Part shown: piece after piece, positions 1 through 6,228 of the stretch
Numbering within the stretch: the first letter of the stretch is position 1
How the letters are laid out: every line of letters begins with the position of its first letter
From: an uncultured Lachnospiraceae bacterium
GTDB lineage: Bacteria > Bacillota > Clostridia > Lachnospirales > Lachnospiraceae
Direction: 5' to 3'
DNA: 8,564 bases
Assembly: GCA_902782965.1 (NCBI GenBank)
Contig: CACZPG010000175.1
Location: forward strand, 1 to 8,564
Translations under genes and position numbers: made by a program
The notes under the pieces: model-generated
Seen by the model: only the letters and a program-made list of their open reading frames with translations
Told to the model about the DNA's origin: nothing
Databases searched by the model: none

Positions 1-16
1 CGGGAAGGACTACTTT

Positions 17-1393
17 ATGAATACCATATTTCTTATAGCGCTTGGATTATATCTTATAGTTTTTACAATTATCGGAATTCTTGATCTAAAGAATATAAAG
101 ACCTTTGAAGAGTATGGCGTTGCAGGAAGAAGTCAGAGTACATTTGCAGTTACAATGACACTTCTTGCTACTGTGCTTGGTGCATCTACGACTATCGGAA
201 TAGTTGATACTGTCTTTCAGATAGGTTTTCCGGGAATATGGTGGCTGATATTCGGAACAGTCGGACTATTGATGCAGTCCTTTCTTCTATCGGAAAAGGT
301 AAGAAATACAGGTGCTTCAACCCTTCCTGAACTTGCAGGAATCACAGTGGGAAGAACTGCCGAATTGCTGCTTGCACTCATTATTGTTATTTCATGGATT
401 GGTGTAATAGCCGGACAGCTGGTGGCAATGAATGCGCTGGTTACTTTTGCTCTCGGAAAAAGCAGTAAATTGATCTTTATTGTTGTTTCGGGTATTGTAA
501 TCGGATATACCCTTATAGGTGGACAGCTGTCTGTTGTGAGAACGGACAAGCTGCAGCTTCTGATCATATTTATTGGTTTGGCAGTAAGCTGTGGATATCT
601 TTATTTTGTAAAGGGAGGAGATATTTTCTCAGTTTCAAACAGGATTGAATTTCTTAATGAGAATTATCAACCCATGAATCTCTTCACTCAGTTCTTTGTG
701 ATTGGTGGAGTATACTTTCTGGGACCGGATATAATGTCCAGAAACTTTATCTCAAAGGATGCCAGGACAGCAAGACGTTCTGCCTTTCTTGCAGGAATTG
801 CCCTTCTGATATTCTCTGTGGTCATCACATTAATAGGAATGTGGGTAAGAGCAAATGTAACTCCGGAGGAGCTGGGGGACGGTAAGGCGTTGATGTATGT
901 GATAGGAATGATTCCTAAGCCTATAGGAATAATTCTTGCTTTCGGACTTTTGTCTGCAATTCTGTCCTCAACGGATACCTGTATAATTAATGCATCTGCT
1001 ATATTTGTTAAAGATGTTCTGGGGAAGGATAGTGTGTCTCTGGTGAGGATAACTGTAGGAGTCATTGGTGTGGTTTCGCTCATTCTGGCGGTTATGGGCA
1101 GAGGAGATATCCTTACACTTCTGACAGGTGCATATTCAATCTATACTCCCGGAGTAATCTTTCCCTTGTTCATAGCTATAATGTGTTATGGTAAGAAAGA
1201 TATCAGAAAGGGAATATGGATCCTCGGTCCGATTCTGGGAGGACTTCTCGGAGTGATGGGAACCTATTTTGGCACTGCGCTGGTCTGGCTGGGAGTACCG
1301 GAAGGGCTTCTTCAATACATTACTCTTATTGGAATGGGAATATCCCTGGTTACTTCACTCCTGGCTGTGAAGAGCAAAATAAAACAGGACTGA
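17..1393 (+). CDS. Sodium:solute symporter (SSS) family transporter
   Basis: An integral membrane protein of 458 residues that should import a small solute using the sodium gradient; the substrate cannot be told from sequence. It is hydrophobic throughout, with roughly 12-13 membrane segments, close to the usual length of the family. SSS signatures are visible. The first-helix region ATVLGASTTIG (51-61) is of the sodium-site type. GGQLSVVRTDKLQ (168-180) is the conserved GG...TD..Q signature. LSAILSSTDTCI (312-323) carries the adjacent Ser317/Ser318 that correspond to the helix-8 sodium ligands in PutP and vSGLT. The ATG at 17 is preceded by AAGGA at 5-9, so this start is well supported; the promoter lies off the left edge. 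The last codons and stop sit inside a strong hairpin that serves mainly as terminator of the convergent gene. The family call is firm. A link to sugar uptake is only suggested by the neighbour. Confidence 0.92.
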   Translation: MNTIFLIALGLYLIVFTIIGILDLKNIKTFEEYGVAGRSQSTFAVTMTLLATVLGASTTIGIVDTVFQIGFPGIWWLIFGTVGLLMQSFLLSEKVRNTGASTLPELAGITVGRTAELLLALIIVISWIGVIAGQLVAMNALVTFALGKSSKLIFIVVSGIVIGYTLIGGQLSVVRTDKLQLLIIFIGLAVSCGYLYFVKGGDIFSVSNRIEFLNENYQPMNLFTQFFVIGGVYFLGPDIMSRNFISKDARTARRSAFLAGIALLIFSVVITLIGMWVRANVTPEELGDGKALMYVIGMIPKPIGIILAFGLLSAILSSTDTCIINASAIFVKDVLGKDSVSLVRITVGVIGVVSLILAVMGRGDILTLLTGAYSIYTPGVIFPLFIAIMCYGKKDIRKGIWILGPILGGLLGVMGTYFGTALVWLGVPEGLLQYITLIGMGISLVTSLLAVKSKIKQD

Positions 1394-1415
1394 ATCCCGA
1401 AAGATTTCAGTCCTG
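1376..1415 (-). terminator. Intrinsic terminator of the GH120 gene, overlapping the transporter stop codon
   Basis: CAGGACTGAA (1385-1394) and TTCAGTCCTG (1406-1415) form a perfect 10-bp stem with an 11-nt interior that can add two more pairs around a bulged T. Read on the minus strand, the stem is followed at once by TTTTATTTT (1384-1376), a proper U-tract. It lies about 40 nt past the stop of the minus-strand GH120 gene. On the plus strand the stem is followed only by GCTTTGG, so it should terminate the transporter transcript weakly, if at all. The left arm contains the transporter's TGA. Confidence 0.85.
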
Positions 1416-1456
1416 CTTTGGATATATAAAATATGGTAGGGTCAAAGAATCAATAA

Positions 1457-3472
1457 CTACAGAAGATTTCTTCCGATACAGTCAGCAGCTGCAAATGGTC
1501 CCGGAATAGTGCTGAGTCCGCGGTTTTCTCCGAAATAATCTTTATTAAATATTATCTCTGAGCCATCCGGATTCTCAAATCTCTGTTCGGGTTCGAAGGC
1601 GCAGCCGAGGATATCACTATTCATAATTCCATTCTTATAATCTCCAAGAAGTGAATAGATATTAGTCTCTATTGAATACTCGCCATTCTTTTCTATAAGC
1701 TCAACTTCTGCTTTATTATCCGTATCTATATAATTATCTGTTTCGTGCTTACATACGGTGGCTCCATTGAAATATGCATTTCCTGCAAGCCATACAGGAA
1801 GATGTCCAAAGTGTGTAGAAGCAAGTTCTCCCATATCAGGAACATCTCCTATTCTGAAGTGGGCATACCACTCATCATAGGTTGGGAATATGTCGAAAAC
1901 ATCAGTTCCCACAACGCTGTTCTCGGCATCCTTAGGATCCTTCTTCTCCTCATTAACAGGATATTTCTGAATGAAAATGTTGTTATAGATTCTGTCATCT
2001 CCATGAAGTATTGTCATGAAACCTGCAACTTCAGTCCTGTGTCTTATATGGTAAGGCGTGTAGCGGGGTTCGCGCTGGCCGTTTATTTCTGAATCCACTC
2101 CAGAATTGATAAGACTGAAGGAGCCGGCAACCAGATTATGAACTACCCCGATTCCCTCACTTGGTATCGTAATTGATACTGATGAAAGCAGCAGGTTGTT
2201 ATCAATAAGTGTAGGACCATGACCGACTTCGATAAATACATCTGTACTGAACATGGTTCCCTGTACAGGCTCAATACCCTGCGGACGCTGATTGTCATGG
2301 AGGAGATTCTGGGTTATCCGTGCACCCTGTGCTTCCCAGTCAAGCCATATTCCCATGATACAGTTATGAATATGATTTCTTCGAATGGTCACATCAATAC
2401 CTGCGTGGAGTTTGATTCCTGCAGTTTCGGCTCCGCTGAGCTGATGCGAATTACATATATGATGAATGTGGCAGTCTTCAATAATAGAGAAAACTCCACC
2501 CATTCTTCCGACAATACCCGTCTGTTCGCAGTGATGTATATGGCATCTTCTTACGATATGACTTCCGATCTTCTCCTTGAGCCAGCCATGATACTGACCG
2601 CGGCATACTGCATCACGTTCCATCTGAGTCGGACTTTTAACCCGTTTGGTTGAGAAATACATATCGTTCTCTTCGTCATAGTATTTTCCGAGAGATATTC
2701 CGCAACAGCGGCTGTTACTGATCTCGCAGTCTTCTATTATCCAGCCCTTGCTCCAGTGAGGTCCTATAAGACCGTCCTGGTAGGCAGCAGGAGGTGCCCA
2801 GGTAGTAGCACCTTTAGTGATGGTGAAGCCACTTACCGTAATATAATCAACACCGTTCTTATCCGGCATGAAGCAGTTTCTTCTTACGCTGATTTCAACC
2901 TTTTCCTTATTAGGATCAAGTCCCCGGAAATTAGCATACAGAACAGTATCATTTCCATCCTGCTGAGAGAACCATTTATATTTAGATTCCTCCTGGTTCC
3001 AGGCATAAGGATCTGCTTCGGCTTTGATACATTCTTCCAGACTGTCGGTTTCATACATCATAAGATCATTAAGAAATACTGCACCTGTATGACGGATATT
3101 GGAAGAGAAATACCAGTCACCGCATACACGGGTAGTATATGGATTATAAGATCCGAAGACTCCGTTATTAACACGGATTGTCCATACATCTCCTTCATAG
3201 CTTGTCCATCCGGACAGCTCCTCTGCACCGGTGATAACTGCACCGAGAGGGATTTCACTACGATAGGTAACAGGTGCGTCTTCGGTTCCTGCATTTACGG
3301 GACATACATATTCTCTATAGATTCCCGGTGCAACAACAACTTCATCCCCTGCCTGAGCTATCTTTGCAGCATCGTTAATAAATTTAAATGGCTTATCTTT
3401 GCTTCCGTTTCCATCACGTTTAGCATTACAGTCAACGTAATAGATGGCCCCCTGTAACTTTTTACCTGACAT
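1457..3472 (-). CDS. GH120-type beta-xylosidase (right-handed parallel beta-helix)
   Basis: Probable intracellular exo-beta-xylosidase that releases xylose from imported xylo-oligosaccharides. The 671-residue protein has no signal peptide or membrane segment, and has many cysteines, which fits the cytosol. It starts with a DUF1565-like beta-helix entry (GNGSKDKPFKFINDAA, about 21-36). A core then matches GH120 founder XylC of Thermoanaerobacterium as I remember it: VRRNCF (197-202), DYITVSGF (209-216), WAPP (225-228), GLIGPHWSKGWIIED (234-248), GIKLHA (352-357), WLDWEAQG (376-383), FIEVGHGP (413-420), EVAGF (481-485) and GNAYFNGA (564-571). By that alignment Asp378 is the nucleophile and Glu415 the acid/base. 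Spacing between them is about 14 residues longer than in XylC. The start at 3472 has AAAGGAG eight bases upstream (3481-3487). Gene neighbours supply no transporter in the same operon. An older, less specific label would be a right-handed beta-helix repeat protein; the exact substrate is inferred from the family. Confidence 0.88.
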   Translation of the reverse strand: MSGKKLQGAIYYVDCNAKRDGNGSKDKPFKFINDAAKIAQAGDEVVVAPGIYREYVCPVNAGTEDAPVTYRSEIPLGAVITGAEELSGWTSYEGDVWTIRVNNGVFGSYNPYTTRVCGDWYFSSNIRHTGAVFLNDLMMYETDSLEECIKAEADPYAWNQEESKYKWFSQQDGNDTVLYANFRGLDPNKEKVEISVRRNCFMPDKNGVDYITVSGFTITKGATTWAPPAAYQDGLIGPHWSKGWIIEDCEISNSRCCGISLGKYYDEENDMYFSTKRVKSPTQMERDAVCRGQYHGWLKEKIGSHIVRRCHIHHCEQTGIVGRMGGVFSIIEDCHIHHICNSHQLSGAETAGIKLHAGIDVTIRRNHIHNCIMGIWLDWEAQGARITQNLLHDNQRPQGIEPVQGTMFSTDVFIEVGHGPTLIDNNLLLSSVSITIPSEGIGVVHNLVAGSFSLINSGVDSEINGQREPRYTPYHIRHRTEVAGFMTILHGDDRIYNNIFIQKYPVNEEKKDPKDAENSVVGTDVFDIFPTYDEWYAHFRIGDVPDMGELASTHFGHLPVWLAGNAYFNGATVCKHETDNYIDTDNKAEVELIEKNGEYSIETNIYSLLGDYKNGIMNSDILGCAFEPEQRFENPDGSEIIFNKDYFGENRGLSTIPGPFAAADCIGRNLL

Positions 3473-3480
3473 AGTATGTT

Positions 3481-3487
3481 CTCCTTT
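3481..3487 (-). promoter_or_regulatory. Ribosome binding site of the GH120 gene
   Basis: The minus strand reads AAAGGAG, ending eight bases before the ATG at 3472. This fixes the start of the GH120 protein and confirms that no signal peptide is hidden upstream. Confidence 0.85.
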
Positions 3488-3582
3488 AAGTTTATTTTAA
3501 TGTTTTTTTGATATGCATGTTAAATGATTCTTAAGCATGTCATCAGTGTATCATATTTTTTACAAGGTTTCTTCCCCTTAGT

Positions 3583-3591
3583 TGTTATAAT
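3583..3591 (+). promoter_or_regulatory. Candidate extended -10 promoter
   Basis: TGTTATAAT is a perfect TGn plus TATAAT extended -10 on the plus strand. No good -35 is seen 17 bp upstream, which extended -10 promoters do not need. A transcript starting near 3598 would carry a leader of about 190 nt before the Uma2 start, or could be a short separate RNA. The surrounding DNA is AT-rich, so a chance match is possible. Confidence 0.35.
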
Positions 3592-3695
3592 CTTGCTGAA
3601 TTTTGTTTTCTGCTTTATTAATAGGAAAATTTGGTTCAATAAGATAAAACAGTTAATAATTCAACCGAAAATATACCAAAATAATCAATTAATGG

Positions 3696-3724
3696 TTGAA
3701 AATATAATTTAAATTGGTTATTAT
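3696..3724 (+). promoter_or_regulatory. Candidate sigma-A promoter of the HTH-Uma2 gene
   Basis: TTGAAA (3696-3701) and TATTAT (3719-3724) are separated by exactly 17 bp, which predicts a transcript start near 3731. That leaves a leader of about 55 nt which opens with the stem-loop at 3735-3758 and ends in the ribosome site. The -35 overlaps the right arm (GGTTGAA) of a 7-bp inverted repeat, a position where a regulator could compete with polymerase. Confidence 0.45.
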
Positions 3725-3734
3725 ATGGATAAAC

Positions 3735-3758
3735 ACTAATTCTTTTTGCAGAATTAGT
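3735..3758 (+). repeat. Perfect 8-bp inverted repeat / leader stem-loop of the Uma2 gene
   Basis: ACTAATTC (3735-3742) and GAATTAGT (3751-3758) are perfect complements around the 8-base loop TTTTTGCA. If transcription starts near 3731 this is a hairpin at the 5' end of the mRNA. As DNA it is a dyad just downstream of the promoter that an HTH protein, possibly the gene's own product, could bind. It is not followed by a U-tract, so it is not an intrinsic terminator. Confidence 0.65.
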
Positions 3759-3770
3759 ATAATTATTTGC

Positions 3771-3779
3771 AAAGGAGGT
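3771..3779 (+). promoter_or_regulatory. Strong ribosome binding site that decides the Uma2 start
   Basis: AAAGGAGGT is a near-complete match to the 16S anti-Shine-Dalgarno sequence and ends six bases before the ATG at 3786. It rules out the in-frame TTG at 3714, which lies inside the predicted promoter. TTTGCAAA (3766-3773) overlaps its left end and is complementary to the loop of the upstream stem-loop. Confidence 0.9.
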
Positions 3780-3785
3780 TTTATA

Positions 3786-4622
3786 ATGACTATTGAACAG
3801 ATGATGGCGAAGAAGAAGGAACTTGGTTACTCAAACAACAGGATAGCTGAATTGTCGGGAGTTCCTGTCGGGACAGTTCAGAAGATATTCAGTGGAGAGA
3901 CAAAAGCACCAAGATATGAAACCATGCAGGCTCTTTCCGGTATTTTTGAGAACACAGATAAGACATATCATTACAGAAGAATGGGCGAAGCTGCCGGCTC
4001 TTCTGATGAAGTACATGAATCAATGTCATACAGGGCAAATATAAATGTGGATAAAACTTCTAAAACGAGTAATGCTGATAAAACTCTTGAGGACTATATG
4101 GCTCTTCCGGAAGGCGCACGAATAGAAATGATAGATGGTAAATTCTATGATATGGCAGCCCCGACGACGGTTCATCAGAGGATTGCACTTGAACTGGGAC
4201 ATTTGTTTTCTAATTATATTGATAAGAACAACGGGAAATGTATTCCGTTTGTTGCTCCTACGGATGTACAGCTTGATTGCGATAACCGGACTATGGTTCA
4301 GCCGGATGTCTTAGTGGTATGTAATAGAGATAAAATAACTAAAGCAAGGGTGGTAGGAGCACCGGATTTAATTGTGGAGGTTTTATCTCCGAGCAATTTT
4401 CTTATGGATCTTATAGTGAAGCTGGTTAAATACAAACGTGCAGGAGTGCGTGAATACTGGATCATTGTTCCTGACGATAAGAAGGTATTTGTGTATTATT
4501 TCAAGAAGTCTTCCGATCCTGATGAATATAGCTTTGAAGATACTATTCCGGTAAATATCTGGAATGGAGAATGCAAGATAGATTTTAGTAAGATATATGA
4601 GAAGATAGAATTTATGTACTAG
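3786..4622 (+). CDS. HTH-domain Uma2 family (PD-(D/E)XK) putative endonuclease
   Basis: The 278-residue product has two parts. Residues about 3-52 form an XRE/Cro-like helix-turn-helix (SNNRIAELSGVPVGTVQKIFSGE, with the recognition helix around 27-35). After a polar linker (about 60-98), residues about 100-275 form a Uma2 domain, a restriction-enzyme-like nuclease fold. Expected catalytic positions are present: Glu114 (RIEMIDGK), Asp174 (QPDVLVV), Glu198 (LIVEVLSPS), then Asp208, Lys212 and Tyr216 in the D-x3-K-x3-Y pattern, followed by GVREYWIIVPD (220-230). The domain is therefore probably active, but Uma2 proteins have no settled biological role. The start is set by the AAAGGAGGT site. The gene stands alone, with its own promoter candidate, 158 bases before proS, and no partner gene is adjacent. 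The HTH suggests DNA binding, perhaps of its own control region. The domain call is firm; function is unknown. Confidence 0.87.
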   Translation: MTIEQMMAKKKELGYSNNRIAELSGVPVGTVQKIFSGETKAPRYETMQALSGIFENTDKTYHYRRMGEAAGSSDEVHESMSYRANINVDKTSKTSNADKTLEDYMALPEGARIEMIDGKFYDMAAPTTVHQRIALELGHLFSNYIDKNNGKCIPFVAPTDVQLDCDNRTMVQPDVLVVCNRDKITKARVVGAPDLIVEVLSPSNFLMDLIVKLVKYKRAGVREYWIIVPDDKKVFVYYFKKSSDPDEYSFEDTIPVNIWNGECKIDFSKIYEKIEFMY

Positions 4623-4692
4623 TTTTTCCATAAATGAATTATTATATTTTTTTTGAACAAAAGCTTATATTTGTTTTATGCTTTTAAATATA

Positions 4693-4715
4693 CAGATAGT
4701 GTGATAGAATATCTG
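4693..4715 (+). promoter_or_regulatory. Extended -10 promoter of proS with an overlapping dyad
   Basis: TGATAGAAT at 4702-4710 is an extended -10 (TGn plus TAGAAT), with transcription expected near 4717 and a leader of about 64 nt. A 6-bp inverted repeat, CAGATA (4693-4698) and TATCTG (4710-4715), spans the -10 and could be an operator or chance. No -35 better than TTTTAA is seen. The short leader contains no T-box landmark. Confidence 0.5.
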
Positions 4716-4728
4716 ATAATTTCGGTAA

Positions 4729-4742
4729 CAGAGGATTCTCTG
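4729..4742 (+). other. Small stem-loop in the proS leader
   Basis: CAGAG (4729-4733) and CTCTG (4738-4742) pair perfectly around a GATT loop in the untranslated leader, about 38 bases before the proS start. The stem is only 5 bp and has no U-tract after it. It may modestly affect mRNA stability, or mean nothing. Confidence 0.35.
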
Positions 4743-4780
4743 GCGCCTATATCATAATATTATTGAAAAGAGGAAATACT

Positions 4781-6211
4781 ATGGCAGACAAGAAAGTAGA
4801 AGCAATTACTTCCATGGAAGAAGATTTTGCGCAGTGGTATACAGATACAGTTGTTAAGGCTGATCTTACAGGCTATACAAGTGTTAAGGGCTTTATGGTT
4901 CTTAAGCCTGCCGGTTATGCCATCTGGGAGCTGATTCAGAAGCAGCTGGATGAGAGATTCAAGGCAACGGGAGTTGAGAATGTATATCTTCCAATGCTTA
5001 TTCCTGAAGGACTTCTTCAGAAGGAGAAGGATCACGTTGAGGGCTTTGCACCTGAGGTTGCCTGGGTTACTCATGGTGGACTTAATGAGCTGCAGGAGAA
5101 GCTTTGTGTAAGACCTACCTCAGAGACACTTTTCTGTGATTTCTACCAGAAGGATATTACTTCTTACAGAGATCTTCCTAAGGTATATAATCAGTGGTGT
5201 TCTGTAGTACGTTGGGAGAAGGAGACAAGACCTTTCCTTCGTTCCAGAGAATTCCTGTGGCAGGAAGGTCATACTGCACATGCAACTGAGGAAGAAGCTC
5301 AGGAGAGAACTATCCAGATGTTAAATGTATATGCAGATTTCTGTGAAGAGGTTCTTGCTATTCCTGTTGTAAAGGGTCAGAAGACTGAGAAGGAGAAGTT
5401 TGCCGGAGCGGTTGCTACATATACAATAGAAGCACTCATGCATGACGGAAAAGCCCTTCAGTCCGGAACCTCACATAATTTCGGTGATGGCTTTGCAAAG
5501 GCTTTCGGTGTTCAGTTTACAGATAAAGATAACCAGTTGAAATATGTTCATCAGACCTCATGGGGAGTAACTACCAGACTTATAGGTGCCATAATTATGG
5601 TTCATGGCGATGATAATGGTCTCAAGCTTCCTCCAAGAGTTGCTCCTGTTCAGGTCATGATAGTTCCTATCCAGCAGAAGAAGGAAGGAGTTCTTGAGAA
5701 GGCAGAGGAACTTTGTGAGAGACTTTCTGCAATTTCAAGAGTCAAGGTAGATGCAACAGATAAGTCACCTGGATTTAAATTTGCTGAATGTGAAATGAGA
5801 GGAGTTCCGCTCAGAGTTGAGATCGGACCTCGTGATATAGAGAATAATCAGTGTGTTGTAGTAAGACGTGATACCGGTGAGAAGATGACGGTTTCCATTG
5901 ATGAGCTGGAGAACAAGGTGGTTGAGCTGCTTGAAACAATCCAGAAAGATATGCTGGAGACTGCTCGTGCTCACAGAGATTCTCATACTTATACTGCTGT
6001 GACCTGGGATGAATTTAAGGATACTATAGAGAACAGACCTGGTTTCATTAAGGCTATGTGGTGTGGAGAGACTGAATGTGAGGAGAATATCAAGGCTGAG
6101 ACAGGTGCTTCTACCAGATGTATGCCATTTGAGCAGGAAAGTCTAAGCGATGTCTGTGTATGCTGTGGTAAGCCTGCCAAGAAGATGGTTTACTTTGGAA
6201 GAGCATATTAG
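4781..6211 (+). CDS. proS: Prolyl-tRNA synthetase, type 3 (archaeal/eukaryal-like)
   Basis: Cytoplasmic enzyme that charges tRNA(Pro) with proline using ATP. The 476-residue length and order identify the short type 3 form, which lacks the roughly 180-residue editing insertion of the common bacterial type. Seen in order: motif 1 region (VENVYLPMLIPE, 66-77), the proline-binding TSE loop RPTSET (111-116), motif 2 (VVRWEKETRPF to EFLWQEGHTAH, 142-167), motif 3 (GVTTRLIGAIIMVHGDDNG, 262-280), an anticodon-binding domain (about 290-400), and the C-terminal zinc-type domain. Cys428, Cys433, Cys459 and Cys462 match the zinc ligands of the Thermus enzyme, and the chain ends in the conserved tyrosine (GRAY). 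I chose the ATG at 4781, preceded by AGAGGA at 4769-4774, over the in-frame TTG at 4763, because the ribosome site lies between them. The gene appears monocistronic and converges with the next gene across 17 bases. Confidence 0.98.
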   Translation: MADKKVEAITSMEEDFAQWYTDTVVKADLTGYTSVKGFMVLKPAGYAIWELIQKQLDERFKATGVENVYLPMLIPEGLLQKEKDHVEGFAPEVAWVTHGGLNELQEKLCVRPTSETLFCDFYQKDITSYRDLPKVYNQWCSVVRWEKETRPFLRSREFLWQEGHTAHATEEEAQERTIQMLNVYADFCEEVLAIPVVKGQKTEKEKFAGAVATYTIEALMHDGKALQSGTSHNFGDGFAKAFGVQFTDKDNQLKYVHQTSWGVTTRLIGAIIMVHGDDNGLKLPPRVAPVQVMIVPIQQKKEGVLEKAEELCERLSAISRVKVDATDKSPGFKFAECEMRGVPLRVEIGPRDIENNQCVVVRRDTGEKMTVSIDELENKVVELLETIQKDMLETARAHRDSHTYTAVTWDEFKDTIENRPGFIKAMWCGETECEENIKAETGASTRCMPFEQESLSDVCVCCGKPAKKMVYFGRAY

Positions 6212-6228
6212 ACCGCTATAGTACGGGC

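Larger units (their letters stand above)
3473..3785. other. AT-rich divergent intergenic region
   Basis: This 313-base stretch separates the minus-strand GH120 gene from the plus-strand Uma2 gene. I see no convincing gene in it. It holds the GH120 ribosome site (3481-3487, minus), a direct repeat of GCATGT at 3515-3520 and 3535-3540 (20-bp period, about two helical turns), an extended -10 at 3583-3591, a 7-bp inverted repeat TTCAACC/GGTTGAA (3660-3666 and 3694-3700), a second promoter candidate, a stem-loop, and the Uma2 ribosome site. I could not settle on a -35/-10 pair for the GH120 gene. Confidence 0.7.

Noticed and set aside
1745..3457. Several plus-strand open frames of 115-233 codons opposite the GH120 gene.
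   Set aside because: They are antisense to a well-supported family protein, lack ribosome sites and show no recognisable domains.
3524..3712. A 62-codon plus-strand frame encoding a hydrophobic segment followed by a basic tail, resembling small membrane toxin peptides.
   Set aside because: No ribosome binding site precedes the ATG, the DNA is very AT-rich (which favours hydrophobic codons by chance), and its 3' end runs through the candidate Uma2 promoter region. I keep it out of the gene list, though a conservation check would be cheap.
3714..3785. A longer Uma2 protein starting at the TTG at 3714.
   Set aside because: The 24 extra codons cover the promoter -10, the stem-loop and a near-perfect ribosome site placed for the ATG at 3786.
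4655..4685. A possible terminator after the Uma2 gene (AACAAA/TTTGTT and AAAAGC/GCTTTT pairings).
   Set aside because: The stems are short, almost all A-T, compete with each other and have no clean U-tract after them.
4763..4780. A proS start at the TTG at 4763.
   Set aside because: The AGAGGA ribosome site lies inside those six codons and is correctly spaced for the ATG at 4781.
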